DNA of 64,000 nucleotides from Fidelibacterota bacterium (GTDB lineage Bacteria > Fidelibacterota > Marinisomatia > Marinisomatales > TCS55), in contig JAAZYX010000033.1 in NCBI GenBank assembly GCA_014239435.1, forward strand, positions 271,647-335,646, given 5' to 3'. A program made the position numbers and the translations under genes. The notes below the pieces were generated by a model, which had not been told where the DNA came from, searched no databases, and worked only from the letters and a program-made list of their open reading frames with translations. Of the stretch, positions 29,251 to 37,141 are shown in pieces; position 1 is the stretch's first letter; each line of letters opens with the position of its first letter.

Positions 29251-29778
29251 TTACAAATACAGCATTCCGTAAATCAACACACCGGTTACTGAAACGTACA
29301 GCCAGATTGGAAATGTTATTTTCGCAATTTTTCTATGCTTCGGCAATTGGTAAGTCCAGCCGCGATAGAGCGTTATCAGCGCAAGCGGAATGATGACCGA
29401 AGCTAAAATGATGTGTGTTATCAGGATGAAATAGTAAAGCTCGCTCCAACCTCCTTCATACATTTTTGGTCCGCTTTTGAACCAATGGTAAATGACATAT
29501 GTCACTAAAAAAGTAAACGAAAACCCAAAAGCGCCCAGCATCAATTTTTTGTGGGTTTCGCGCTTTTTTTGTTTAATCATTATCCACCCGGAAATCAAAA
29601 ACACGGTTGTCAGCATATTTAAAACAGCATTCACCATCGGCAATCCGGACACATCCAGCGCACCTTCCATTCCTTCCGGGCGCGGCCCGAGGATCAAAAA
29701 TGCTATTGCGAGTACAATGACAGCGGAAACAATATAAATAATTCGAATCCAAAAAGACTCTTTTGGAAACTCACTCAT
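29251..29778 (-). CDS. DUF420 membrane protein (CtaM-like oxidase assembly factor)
   Basis: A 175-residue protein with about five helices, matching DUF420. It has a pair of conserved His residues in THKKLMLGAF and VIYHWFKSGP and a third in LITHIILASV. DUF420 proteins (CtaM in Firmicutes) accompany heme-copper oxidases and help make aa3-type enzymes. It overlaps the sco stop at 29775-29778. Confidence 0.85.
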   Translation of the reverse strand: MSEFPKESFWIRIIYIVSAVIVLAIAFLILGPRPEGMEGALDVSGLPMVNAVLNMLTTVFLISGWIMIKQKKRETHKKLMLGAFGFSFTFLVTYVIYHWFKSGPKMYEGGWSELYYFILITHIILASVIIPLALITLYRGWTYQLPKHRKIAKITFPIWLYVSVTGVLIYGMLYL

Positions 29779-30362
29779 ATCGGAAGTTTATCCGCCAATG
29801 CTCTGATGTCTTTTTTCAATCGTTCCACTTCATCCGGTTCTGTTCCGGTATAATAGCCGCGAATCTGTCCTTCACCATCCACAAGAGCAAATCTCGTACT
29901 GTGAAATACAATATCTTCCATATCGCCCATTTTGAAACCGTTTGCTATCAGGGATTGGATGGAATCATACGCTCCGGTTAGAAAATACCAGAGATCGGTC
30001 CGCGCCTCGTACCGTTTCGCATATTCCTTCAGCACCTCCGGCGTATCATAATCCGGATTCACAGAAACGGACACCATGCGAATTCTGTCATCTTCTAGGA
30101 AATCCTGATGCAGTTTTGACATGTGCATACTCATCACAGGGCACGGTCCTGCGCAGGTCGTAAAAATAAAATCTGCCGCCCACACTTTTCCTTTTAGGTC
30201 TTCCAATCCTATTTGATCGCCTGCAGCACTCGTTAAGGAAAAATCTGGAAGCGTACCTAAAACCGGGAGCTGTTTTTCATTTTCTAATATCATACTCACA
30301 CCAGCAAGTAAAATGATTAGCCCAAAAATAATGAAGGTCACTTTTTTAAATGCGGTTCCCAT
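29775..30362 (-). CDS. sco: SCO1/SenC copper chaperone
   Basis: About 195 residues from ATG 30362, which overlaps the ctaB stop as ATGA; the longer frame to 30587 lies inside ctaB and is rejected. An N-terminal membrane anchor precedes a thioredoxin-like domain with FIFTTCAGPCP, giving the copper-binding Cys70 and Cys74, and a conserved His in VFHSTRFALVD. It delivers copper to the CuA site of CoxB and lies within the oxidase operon. Confidence 0.93.
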   Translation of the reverse strand: MGTAFKKVTFIIFGLIILLAGVSMILENEKQLPVLGTLPDFSLTSAAGDQIGLEDLKGKVWAADFIFTTCAGPCPVMSMHMSKLHQDFLEDDRIRMVSVSVNPDYDTPEVLKEYAKRYEARTDLWYFLTGAYDSIQSLIANGFKMGDMEDIVFHSTRFALVDGEGQIRGYYTGTEPDEVERLKKDIRALADKLPI

Positions 30363-31243
30363 CACATAGCCCTGTCCAGAATCATGAGCAGCAGAAGGGC
30401 CGGCAAATAATAGACGGAGGCTTTCAAAAGCAGGAGCGCCGCGGAATCCGTTAAGGATCTTGCAAGTGGAATGGCAGACGCAAGAAATCCAAACGCTAGG
30501 CAAAGAACACCAATAGCATATACGCCTCCCATCATGCCGCTGATGTAAGGAAGCACCGAAATAGGAATCAGCAGAAAGAGGTGCCAAAATACTTGGCGCA
30601 TGGTTCGGCTTCCATCGGGTTCAAGCACAGGAAGCATTTTGAATCCCGCTTTTTCATACTCTTTTCTGCACATCCACGCGATGGCATAAAAATGTGGATG
30701 CTGCCAGAGATAGAGAATCCCAAATAATATCCACGCACCGGTATCCAGCGAACCGGTTGCTGCTGCCCATCCGCCAAGCGGCGGTAGTGCACCCGGGATG
30801 GATCCGATGGATGTGTTCAGCCACGTCAACCGTTTCAAAGGTGTGTACACTAAAATGTACAAGAATGCAGTCAGCAAGGACAAAAATCCGGTGAGTGCAT
30901 TTATATTTACAACGAGCACACCGCTTCCAATAATCACCAATATGATTCCGAATATAAATGCTTCATTCGGGGTAACCAGCCCTGCGGGAATGGGACGGTT
31001 TTTTGTTCTATCCATCAGCACATCATAATTCCGTTCCAAATAATGATTCAGCGCCCCGGCGCCGGCTGCGGTCAATCCTGTTCCAATTAAAGTCCAAAAT
31101 AAATGCGCCCAATCCAATGCATCCACCGAGCCCATGACAAATCCAATAATCGTTGAAACTAATACCATTATCAAGATGCGCGGTTTGGACAGTTCCAAAT
31201 ACGCTCCCGCTTTATTTTTTGCCGGTTGAGGTTGTTTCTTCAT
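30362..31243 (-). CDS. ctaB: Protoheme IX farnesyltransferase (heme O synthase)
   Basis: A 293-residue UbiA-fold membrane prenyltransferase. The conserved motif is NYDVLMDRTKNRPIPAG, with the Asp-rich Mg/prenyl-diphosphate site, and a second motif lies around YTPLKRLTWLN. It makes heme O from protoheme, upstream of CtaA, and the start lies in the ctaA stop. With CtaA it indicates a heme A-type (aa3-like) oxidase. Confidence 0.94.
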   Translation of the reverse strand: MKKQPQPAKNKAGAYLELSKPRILIMVLVSTIIGFVMGSVDALDWAHLFWTLIGTGLTAAGAGALNHYLERNYDVLMDRTKNRPIPAGLVTPNEAFIFGIILVIIGSGVLVVNINALTGFLSLLTAFLYILVYTPLKRLTWLNTSIGSIPGALPPLGGWAAATGSLDTGAWILFGILYLWQHPHFYAIAWMCRKEYEKAGFKMLPVLEPDGSRTMRQVFWHLFLLIPISVLPYISGMMGGVYAIGVLCLAFGFLASAIPLARSLTDSAALLLLKASVYYLPALLLLMILDRAM

Positions 31244-32208
31244 GAAGATAGGGGGCGCAATCTAAGTACAGTTAATGTTACCAATGCTAAATAGCCTGCA
31301 CCCGTAACTACATGCAAGCTGGCAATCAATGGGTTTCGAACTGTCCAAATAACAGAGGCGCCTAAGGTAATTTGGACTAGAACAACTAAGGCTAACATCA
31401 TTCCTGTTGACAGAAGTTGTGTTTCATTTGATTTATACATCTTGAATAGGAATAACGCAGTAACGAGAAAAACAGAAACCGCGCCCAAACGATGAGAATA
31501 ATGAATCCACACTTGAGACATGGACACCATATTCAAATCGTTTTCGAACATGAATTCGTTTATATGGTCCAGGAATGCAGCATCAAAAACCGGAAGCCAT
31601 CCGCCGCCTACAGTCGGAAAATCGGGGATTGCCAATCCCGATCCAGTGTGTCGCATCAGCGCGCCAAGAAATAATTGAATAACAACTGCGATTCCAAGAT
31701 AATAGGCAGAACGCAATAAACTTTCTATGCCGTGAGGATTTTCAGATATTCGGTGTTCTCTTTCTTTTGAAAGCGAATAGCCGATAATCACTGTTATCAC
31801 CAAAAATCCCTGAGCAAGGATTCCATGGAAAATCGAAATCACAGGAGGTAAAAAATAGAGGACGGTGATGCCGCCGAGCATTCCCTGAAGAATAACAACG
31901 CCTAAAGCAGAGTATCCCAATTTTTTCAACCAAGTTGGACGATTTGAGAATCTCAGCCCAACAGCCAATATGATTGTCATCATTCCGATCGTGGTTGCAA
32001 TCAGCCGATGCAAATGTTCATAAAATATACCGCCAACCATATCCGAAAATGGAAAGGAGAACATATGTTTTCCGTAGGTGGTGGGCCAATCTGGAACAGA
32101 AAGACCGACTGCATGGCTTTTTACAAGGGCGCCGGCAAAAATAAGCCCAAGCGTGGATAAAACGACTAGTTTAGAAAACCAGCGCAGCCAGAGATGGCTG
32201 TTGTTCAT
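31240..32208 (-). CDS. ctaA: Heme A synthase
   Basis: A 322-residue membrane protein with two four-helix repeats typical of CtaA. Repeat 1 has PDWPTTYGKHMFSFP and EHLHRLIATTIG with heme-ligand His residues; repeat 2 has GLAIPDFPTVGGGWLP and IHYSHRLGAV. It oxidises heme O to heme A. The order CtaA then CtaB then Sco matches assembly of the oxidase encoded just upstream. No clear Shine-Dalgarno sequence is seen. Confidence 0.94.
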   Translation of the reverse strand: MNNSHLWLRWFSKLVVLSTLGLIFAGALVKSHAVGLSVPDWPTTYGKHMFSFPFSDMVGGIFYEHLHRLIATTIGMMTIILAVGLRFSNRPTWLKKLGYSALGVVILQGMLGGITVLYFLPPVISIFHGILAQGFLVITVIIGYSLSKEREHRISENPHGIESLLRSAYYLGIAVVIQLFLGALMRHTGSGLAIPDFPTVGGGWLPVFDAAFLDHINEFMFENDLNMVSMSQVWIHYSHRLGAVSVFLVTALFLFKMYKSNETQLLSTGMMLALVVLVQITLGASVIWTVRNPLIASLHVVTGAGYLALVTLTVLRLRPLSS

Positions 32209-32239
32209 GAAATGTTAAAGATTAAAGGATGACCGATGT

Positions 32240-33091
32240 TTACCAGTCATCATCACCCCAATCGTCCTCATCGCCTTCTTCTTCAAGGTATTCTGCTTGT
32301 TCATTCAGCCAAGCCTGAAACCCTGCGTCATCGTGCACCTTCACGTATCCTTTCATGCGATAATGACCAAGTCCGCATAACTGTGCACACGCAATTTGGA
32401 ATCCTTTTTCAATTTCGGGCAATGTGTCGCGCGCGGTTCCTGAGAGAGATTCAATAAAATCCTTCGAGGTCATGGATGCTTCAAAATGAATGGGAATTGT
32501 CATCCCGGGAATGGCATCCTGCTTTACTCGAAATTCAGGAAGATTGACACTGTGAATTACGTCTTTAGTGGATAAATCCAATCGAATGCGTTTATTCACA
32601 GGGAAATGAAGTTGATTGATGGTAACGATGTCATCTGCGCCGCCAAGCGATGAACGATTTAAGCCAATAGGGTTGGTTTCTTCATCCACTCGACTAGGCT
32701 CAGTAAGTCCAAACATTCCATCTGGTCCTGGATAATGAAAATTCCATGCAAACTGCTGGGCGACCACTCGAATATGCACAGCATTTCCTGATTCTGGAAC
32801 GTCGTTAACTCTGCTTGCCCAGATGGGAATGGCAAATCCGACGAGCAGTACCATTTCAATAATGGCGACTGCAAGTTCCAGAACAGAAGAAAAATGAGAT
32901 TTTACGCCATCATGGTCGGCGACTGGATTTCGTCTTTGGCGGAATCTAATCAGCGAATAAATAAAGAATGTGCCCCAACCAATAAATAAAATGAGCATCA
33001 ACCAATGCACCAATCCCAAAATTTCATCAATGGCAAATCCGTCGGCAGACGCATCAATGGGAAGACCGAAATATCTTAGTATTTCGATCAT
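32240..33091 (-). CDS. coxB: Cytochrome c oxidase subunit II with CuA site
   Basis: A 283-residue protein with two N-terminal helices and a periplasmic cupredoxin domain. The CuA ligands are visible: His180 in DVIHSVNLPEFRVKQ, and CAQLCGLGHYRM with Cys235, Cys239, His243 and Met246. Gln237 replaces the usual Glu. No cytochrome c domain is fused. The last ~17 residues are strongly acidic and end in G-D-D-D-W. This tail resembles the end of the octaheme cytochrome at 37142. Confidence 0.95.
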   Translation of the reverse strand: MIEILRYFGLPIDASADGFAIDEILGLVHWLMLILFIGWGTFFIYSLIRFRQRRNPVADHDGVKSHFSSVLELAVAIIEMVLLVGFAIPIWASRVNDVPESGNAVHIRVVAQQFAWNFHYPGPDGMFGLTEPSRVDEETNPIGLNRSSLGGADDIVTINQLHFPVNKRIRLDLSTKDVIHSVNLPEFRVKQDAIPGMTIPIHFEASMTSKDFIESLSGTARDTLPEIEKGFQIACAQLCGLGHYRMKGYVKVHDDAGFQAWLNEQAEYLEEEGDEDDWGDDDW

Positions 33092-33330
33092 CGAGTACCT
33101 TTTTCCTGTTTTTCTTTCATTTTGTCGGAAAATTTACCGGCTTTCTTTTTGAGCTTTAGGATGACCGATCCGACGCCTGCCAGTACGCTGCCTGTTACAC
33201 CAAGCAGAGTGATTATTGCCCAGTTCATTCCTTGAGTTGCAGGATCATCCGGAGCGCCATAACAGGTTGCACAGGCTAAAATAGCTGACGGTAAACTCAC
33301 AAGAACGATGGAAACTAATTTGAAAAACAT
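33088..33330 (-). CDS. Small exported membrane protein with CATC motif, oxidase-associated
   Basis: An 80-residue protein with a signal-like N-terminus followed at once by a CATCYG motif, one membrane helix (WAIITLLGVTGSVLAGVG) and a basic, Lys-rich cytosolic tail. It overlaps coxB by four bases and follows the 63-residue gene by eight. I do not recognise a named family. The position between coxD and coxB suggests an accessory subunit or a copper- or heme-related assembly factor. The paired Cys could bind metal. Confidence 0.62.
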   Translation of the reverse strand: MFFKLVSIVLVSLPSAILACATCYGAPDDPATQGMNWAIITLLGVTGSVLAGVGSVILKLKKKAGKFSDKMKEKQEKGTR

Positions 33331-33332
33331 TC

Positions 33333-33524
33333 TCAGATTGTTTTGAATTTTTGAAAAACCTTCACGCCGTAAATGACTAATCCCAGTCCTGCGATAAACG
33401 ACAAACTTGCCAGCAGAACAGAACCGTTTTTTGTATAATCGGATAGTTCATATGCCCCATATCCAATAGTCAGAAATACGGACATGGTAATAAAAAATAT
33501 ATGAAATGCTTTGAGGGAAATCAT
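33333..33524 (-). CDS. Tiny two-helix membrane protein in the oxidase operon
   Basis: A 63-residue protein with two predicted membrane helices and little else: a first helix near residues 6-25, a short loop with YELSDYTKN, and a second helix near 36-55. The start overlaps the coxD stop (ATGA), and the spacing on both sides supports translation. No family is named. It may be a small structural subunit of the oxidase. Confidence 0.6.
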   Translation of the reverse strand: MISLKAFHIFFITMSVFLTIGYGAYELSDYTKNGSVLLASLSFIAGLGLVIYGVKVFQKFKTI

Positions 33525-33829
33525 TGGAGTATTTGAGAAGCATCCGTTGTGGTCATTAGCGGTAAAAACATCAGTACGAAAAAGAAGGCGATTGTTAACA
33601 ACAGAATATTAATAATCATTGTCCGTTCGGAAATCAAATGCATAAAATAACTGGCGACGAGCGATCCTTTTACGGATGCAACAATCAGCGCAATAAAAAT
33701 AGATTCGCCGGAAGTCACTTCAAGGTAAGAAGCGCCGACCGTTACAACCGTTAAGATTGCCAGTGCACCAAATACGAGCATGTAGGTTCGTATATGGCTT
33801 TGGATGTCTGAATGGTCTTGTCCGCTCAT
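33521..33829 (-). CDS. coxD: Prokaryotic cytochrome c oxidase subunit IV
   Basis: A 102-residue protein with three membrane helices and the family features of bacterial COX4: an acidic/His-rich start (DHSDIQSHIRTYMLVF) and a middle segment VASVKGSLVASYFMHLI. It stabilises the oxidase core and follows coxC by three bases. Confidence 0.88.
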   Translation of the reverse strand: MSGQDHSDIQSHIRTYMLVFGALAILTVVTVGASYLEVTSGESIFIALIVASVKGSLVASYFMHLISERTMIINILLLTIAFFFVLMFLPLMTTTDASQILQ

Positions 33830-33832
33830 GAT

Positions 33833-34432
33833 TTATAAGAGGTAAAGTATGGGAAAAAGGAAAATCCAAACCAAGTCCACAAAATGCCAATAAAGGCCAA
33901 GGACTTCAATTCTATTTGCAAAATGTTCCGGTTCAGTCTGCCACATTTTGCTCCCGGGAAACCAGAAATAAAACATTACAATCATACCGCCTATGATGTG
34001 AAGTCCGTGCAGTCCGGTCAGCGTAAAATAAATGGCCATAAAAGTATTTGTGCTCGGATAAATATGGTGATCAAACTTGGCGGTATATTCAAAATATTTA
34101 ATAACAAGAAATCCCACTGCGCATAACAGTGTCACTCCCATATACAATTTATACTTACTGAATTCGTTCATTTTAAGCGAAGCCCACGACATCACCATGG
34201 TGACACTTGAAGTAATCAAAACGAGTGTGTTCACGGTTGCGAGCGGAATATTTAATTCTTGTCCCCACTCGTGAAACGCTCCGTCGGGTGCGCCCATGCG
34301 CAGAAAAACGTACGCAGAGAATAAACCACCGAAGAGCATAATTTCAGACGCGAGAAAAAGCCAAATCCCCAACTTAGAATTGTTTAACCCTGTATCGGGG
34401 CGTTCTTCAACTGTATACGGAATTTCCATCAA
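33833..34432 (-). CDS. coxC: Cytochrome c oxidase subunit III
   Basis: A 199-residue protein with about five helices. The family motifs are WLFLASEIMLFGGLFSAYV near the start, FTLTGLHGLHIIGG in the middle and LYWHFVDLVWIFLFP at the end. It is a structural subunit that supports proton uptake through subunit I. It overlaps the coxA stop by four bases (ATGA). Confidence 0.94.
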   Translation of the reverse strand: MMEIPYTVEERPDTGLNNSKLGIWLFLASEIMLFGGLFSAYVFLRMGAPDGAFHEWGQELNIPLATVNTLVLITSSVTMVMSWASLKMNEFSKYKLYMGVTLLCAVGFLVIKYFEYTAKFDHHIYPSTNTFMAIYFTLTGLHGLHIIGGMIVMFYFWFPGSKMWQTEPEHFANRIEVLGLYWHFVDLVWIFLFPILYLL

Positions 34433-36135
34433 TTGTCACTTTTTTTAGGTTCAGTCTGAGGAGTAAAATCCCTTGTCCTGCCGGGAACACTGTATTCGTA
34501 GGCACCGCGGTGCACTTCAATTTCACTTTCAAAATTTCCATGAGCTATAGGCGGTGAAGGCGCGACCCATTCAAGAGTAGTCGCATCCCAAGGATTGCGC
34601 CCGGCTTTTTCGCCTTTTTTCATACTGTAGATAAAATTGACAATAAAAACCAATTGAACGATACCTAACAGCCAAGCAGATACGGACATCACTTCATTCA
34701 GCCAAAGAGTATCAGCGGCATGTGAATAAATTGCGCCGCCATCCCAAAGTCTTCTGGATATTCCCGCAAGTCCCTGAATAAACATCGGCATAAAGATTCC
34801 GTTCATAAAAATCAGCGACGGCCAAAAATGAAGTTTCCCAAGTGTTTCATTCATCTTCCTTCCAGTCATTTTGGGATACCAGTAATAGATACCCGCAAAC
34901 AACGCAAAAATGGTTCCCGGCGCTACAACATAATGGAAATGTCCAATCACGTAATACGTATCATGAAGCGGAATATCCGATGCCGACAAACCAAGCGGCA
35001 AACCTGTAAGTCCTCCAATGCCAAACATCGGAAGAAACGCAAGTGCAAACAGCATAGGAGTATTGAATCGGATAGACCCACCCCAAAGTGAAAGGAAGAA
35101 TGCTGTTAAAATGACTACAGATGGAATGGAAATTATCATGGTAGTTGTCTGGAAAAAGGCACTCATAGTGGCGCCCATTCCCGTCATAAACATGTGGTGC
35201 GCCCAAACAATAAAAGACATAAATCCAAGAAAGACAGTTGCATATACCAACGATTTGTATCCCCAGATAGGTTTCCGTGTATTGTTAGCAATCACCTCAC
35301 ACACGATTCCCATTGCCGGCAAAATCAAAACATATACTTCCGGATGGGCTAGAAACCAAAACAGGTGCTGCCACAGGAGCGGACTTCCCCCACCTGTTGC
35401 CGCCACCATTTCTCCCGACACTACCAATCCAGTTGGCAAAAAGAAACTTGTTCCTACAACCCTATCCATTAATTGCAGAACTGCTGCGGCTTCCAAAGGT
35501 GGAAATGCAAGTACGAGCAAAAATGATGTAACGAGCTGCGCCCAAACAAAAAAAGGCAGACGCATCCACTTTAATCCCGGTGCTCTAAGCTGAACAATGG
35601 TTACAATTATGTTTATAGACCCGAGCAAAGAGGATGTAATTAAAAACACCATGCCGATCAGCCAAAGGGTTTGTCCCGGTTCAAAAACCGACAGCGGCGG
35701 ATAGGATGTCCATCCGGATCTCGCTGCTCCTTCCGGAGTGAAAAAGCTTGCAACCATTATGACTCCGCCGACAAAGTATGACCAGTAACTGGTCATATTC
35801 AATTTGGGGAAGGCCATATCAATGGTGCCGATTTGAAGAGGTACAAAATAATTTCCAAAGGCACCTACAGCCAACGGCACAACGCCGAGGAAGATCATTA
35901 TAGTTCCGTGCATGGCGCCAAGGGAATTATAAACTTCGGGCAGTAATATTCCATTTTCCCACAGAAATTCACCGATAAATGGTACGGGAGTTTCGGGATA
36001 CGCCAATTGCCAGCGCATAACCATCATAAGGCAAAAACCGAAGAACAAAAAAGATAATGCAGTCAATCCATATTGGATACCGATGACTTTATGATCTTGT
36101 GAAAATATGTATTTGCGCCAGAATGGTTCCGGCAC
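34429..36135 (-). CDS. coxA: Cytochrome c oxidase subunit I (heme-copper oxidase)
   Basis: A 568-residue core subunit with about 12 helices. The ligands are present: His76 for heme a, HPEVY at 264-268 (CuB His, Glu and the Tyr crosslink position), His313-His314 for CuB, and His391/399/401 in HDTYYVIGHFHYVV. The D-channel Asp is Asp106. The K-channel Lys expected in PTGIK is Ile342 in IPSVVIL. The first canonical start is GTG 36135, which has no Shine-Dalgarno sequence. The frame continues upstream as ISTHDH from an AUC at 36153 preceded by AGAGGA, the more natural N-terminus. First gene of an 11-gene operon through 28623. Confidence 0.95.
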   Translation of the reverse strand: MPEPFWRKYIFSQDHKVIGIQYGLTALSFLFFGFCLMMVMRWQLAYPETPVPFIGEFLWENGILLPEVYNSLGAMHGTIMIFLGVVPLAVGAFGNYFVPLQIGTIDMAFPKLNMTSYWSYFVGGVIMVASFFTPEGAARSGWTSYPPLSVFEPGQTLWLIGMVFLITSSLLGSINIIVTIVQLRAPGLKWMRLPFFVWAQLVTSFLLVLAFPPLEAAAVLQLMDRVVGTSFFLPTGLVVSGEMVAATGGGSPLLWQHLFWFLAHPEVYVLILPAMGIVCEVIANNTRKPIWGYKSLVYATVFLGFMSFIVWAHHMFMTGMGATMSAFFQTTTMIISIPSVVILTAFFLSLWGGSIRFNTPMLFALAFLPMFGIGGLTGLPLGLSASDIPLHDTYYVIGHFHYVVAPGTIFALFAGIYYWYPKMTGRKMNETLGKLHFWPSLIFMNGIFMPMFIQGLAGISRRLWDGGAIYSHAADTLWLNEVMSVSAWLLGIVQLVFIVNFIYSMKKGEKAGRNPWDATTLEWVAPSPPIAHGNFESEIEVHRGAYEYSVPGRTRDFTPQTEPKKSDN

Positions 36136-36356
36136 GTGGTCGTGGGTGCTGATAAGTTTTTCCTCTAGCTAATTCTGAAAACGGGTTTTGTGATTACAAT
36201 TGCTTTAAAACAAGAGCGCGAATATAATTCCACAAAACAGATTCGAACAAATATTTCATGATAAATCTTAAGGTTGGAGTTCCTTGCATTAGCGGATTCA
36301 ATTCATATAAATTCGCTGCCCGAGATTTAGAATATGAATAAGGAGTTATCACACAT
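36136..36356. promoter_or_regulatory. Divergent intergenic region with possible promoters for coxA and the cupredoxin gene
   Basis: For coxA (minus), a TATATT-like -10 at 36221-36226 and a weak -35 TTGTTC at 36245-36250 lie 18 bases apart. For the plus gene, TATAAA at 36306-36311 follows a weak TTGCAT at 36284-36289. The -35 matches are poor, so these are guesses. TAAGGAG at 36339-36345 is a good ribosome binding site for the plus gene. Confidence 0.35.
36151..36166 (-). promoter_or_regulatory. Ribosome binding site and possible AUC start of coxA
   Basis: Read on the minus strand, AGAGGA is followed seven bases later by ATC, then codons for S-T-H-D-H-V before the GTG at 36135. An in-frame stop (TAG) lies just upstream, and no ATG, GTG or TTG lies between it and GTG 36135. 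CoxA proteins often begin M-S-T-x-H-D-H, so initiation at AUC or a single-base error is plausible. Confidence 0.5.
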
Positions 36357-37061
36357 ATGAAAAACTATACAATACTTACTCTTCTTTTTTCGCTGTCTGC
36401 GTCACTATTTGCCGGCGATCTTGTTGGTACCGTTAAATATGAAGGGAAATCACCCAAAAGAAAAGCGATCCGGATGGATTCAGATCCTGTCTGCGGTGCG
36501 TCTCATCAGGATAAAGTGTATAACGAAAGTTTCATTGTGGATGAAAAAGGGAATTTTGCCAATGTTTTGGTTTTTCTGAAGGATGTAAAATATGATGGTA
36601 GTGCGCCGGAAGACGCGGCTATACTAGACCAATATGGCTGTATGTATTCACCGCACGTTTCCGGAGTGGTTGCAGGTCAACTGGTTACAATCTTGAACAG
36701 CGATGCTACCATGCACAATATTCACGGGCTACCAAAAGTGAACAAAGAATTTAATTTTGGGATGCCAAAAACCGTTAAGAAAAAATCAATAACATTTGAT
36801 AAAGAAGAGGATGTATTCGTGGTAAAATGCGATGTGCACCCATGGATGAAATCTTACATTCAGGTTTTTAATCATCCTTATTTTGCTGTAACTTCTGCAG
36901 ATGGTTCCTTTAAAATTAGCGGTATCCCACCCGGCGAATATGATGTCATTGCTTGGCAGGAAAAATTTAGTCCAAAATATGGAACTCTAGAGGAATCAGT
37001 TACCATTGGAAAAGATTCTACAGAATTAGATTTGACGTTTAAGAGACCCGAGAAAAAATAG
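36357..37061 (+). CDS. Exported cupredoxin with flanking carboxypeptidase-regulatory-like segment
   Basis: A 234-residue protein with a signal peptide (LFSLSASLFAG). The middle is plastocyanin-like: a His in ATMHNIHG, then VVKCDVHPWM, giving the His-Cys-His-Met set of a type 1 copper site. The C-terminal ~60 residues (VTSADGSFKISGIPPGEYDV) are a carboxypeptidase-regulatory-like fold. A second Cys (PVCGAS) lies in the N-terminal part. Sitting divergently between the oxidase and bc operons, it could carry electrons between them, or be a copper-storage or structural protein; this is an inference. Confidence 0.76.
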   Translation: MKNYTILTLLFSLSASLFAGDLVGTVKYEGKSPKRKAIRMDSDPVCGASHQDKVYNESFIVDEKGNFANVLVFLKDVKYDGSAPEDAAILDQYGCMYSPHVSGVVAGQLVTILNSDATMHNIHGLPKVNKEFNFGMPKTVKKKSITFDKEEDVFVVKCDVHPWMKSYIQVFNHPYFAVTSADGSFKISGIPPGEYDVIAWQEKFSPKYGTLEESVTIGKDSTELDLTFKRPEKK

Positions 37062-37068
37062 TCGGGTC
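37045..37068 (+). other. Hairpin spanning the cupredoxin stop codon
   Basis: GACCCGA (37045-37051) and TCGGGTC (37062-37068) form a perfect 7-bp inverted repeat enclosing the end of the coding region and the TAG. It may add to termination or transcript stability; it is directly followed by the stronger terminator. Confidence 0.4.
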
Positions 37069-37079
37069 AACCCTCCTAC

Positions 37080-37111
37080 AAAAAAGGGGCGAGTTTACTC
37101 GTCCCTTTTTT
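37080..37111. terminator. Bidirectional intrinsic terminator
   Basis: A 14-bp stem with one G-U pair: A-rich arm with GGGGCGAG, loop TTTA, then CTCGTCCC and a T-run. Adenines on one side and thymines on the other let it end both the plus-strand cupredoxin transcript and the minus-strand octaheme cytochrome operon, whose stop is at 37142. Confidence 0.85.
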
Positions 37112-37141
37112 ATTTGTTCATAAGTGGATTGTAAAAATCTG

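Noticed and set aside
29775..30587. Long 270-residue version of the Sco protein
   Set aside because: The first 75 residues lie in ctaB and lack Sco features; ATG 30362 overlaps the ctaB stop and gives a normal membrane anchor.
35018..35593. A 191-residue plus-strand frame within coxA
   Set aside because: It is a complementary-strand shadow of a strongly conserved gene, with no start signal or family pattern.
36135..36153. A frameshift or missing ATG as the cause of the short coxA start
   Set aside because: The frame is open and CoxA-like up to the AUC, and no other frame adds a start; kept as an AUC-start finding, with sequencing error left open.
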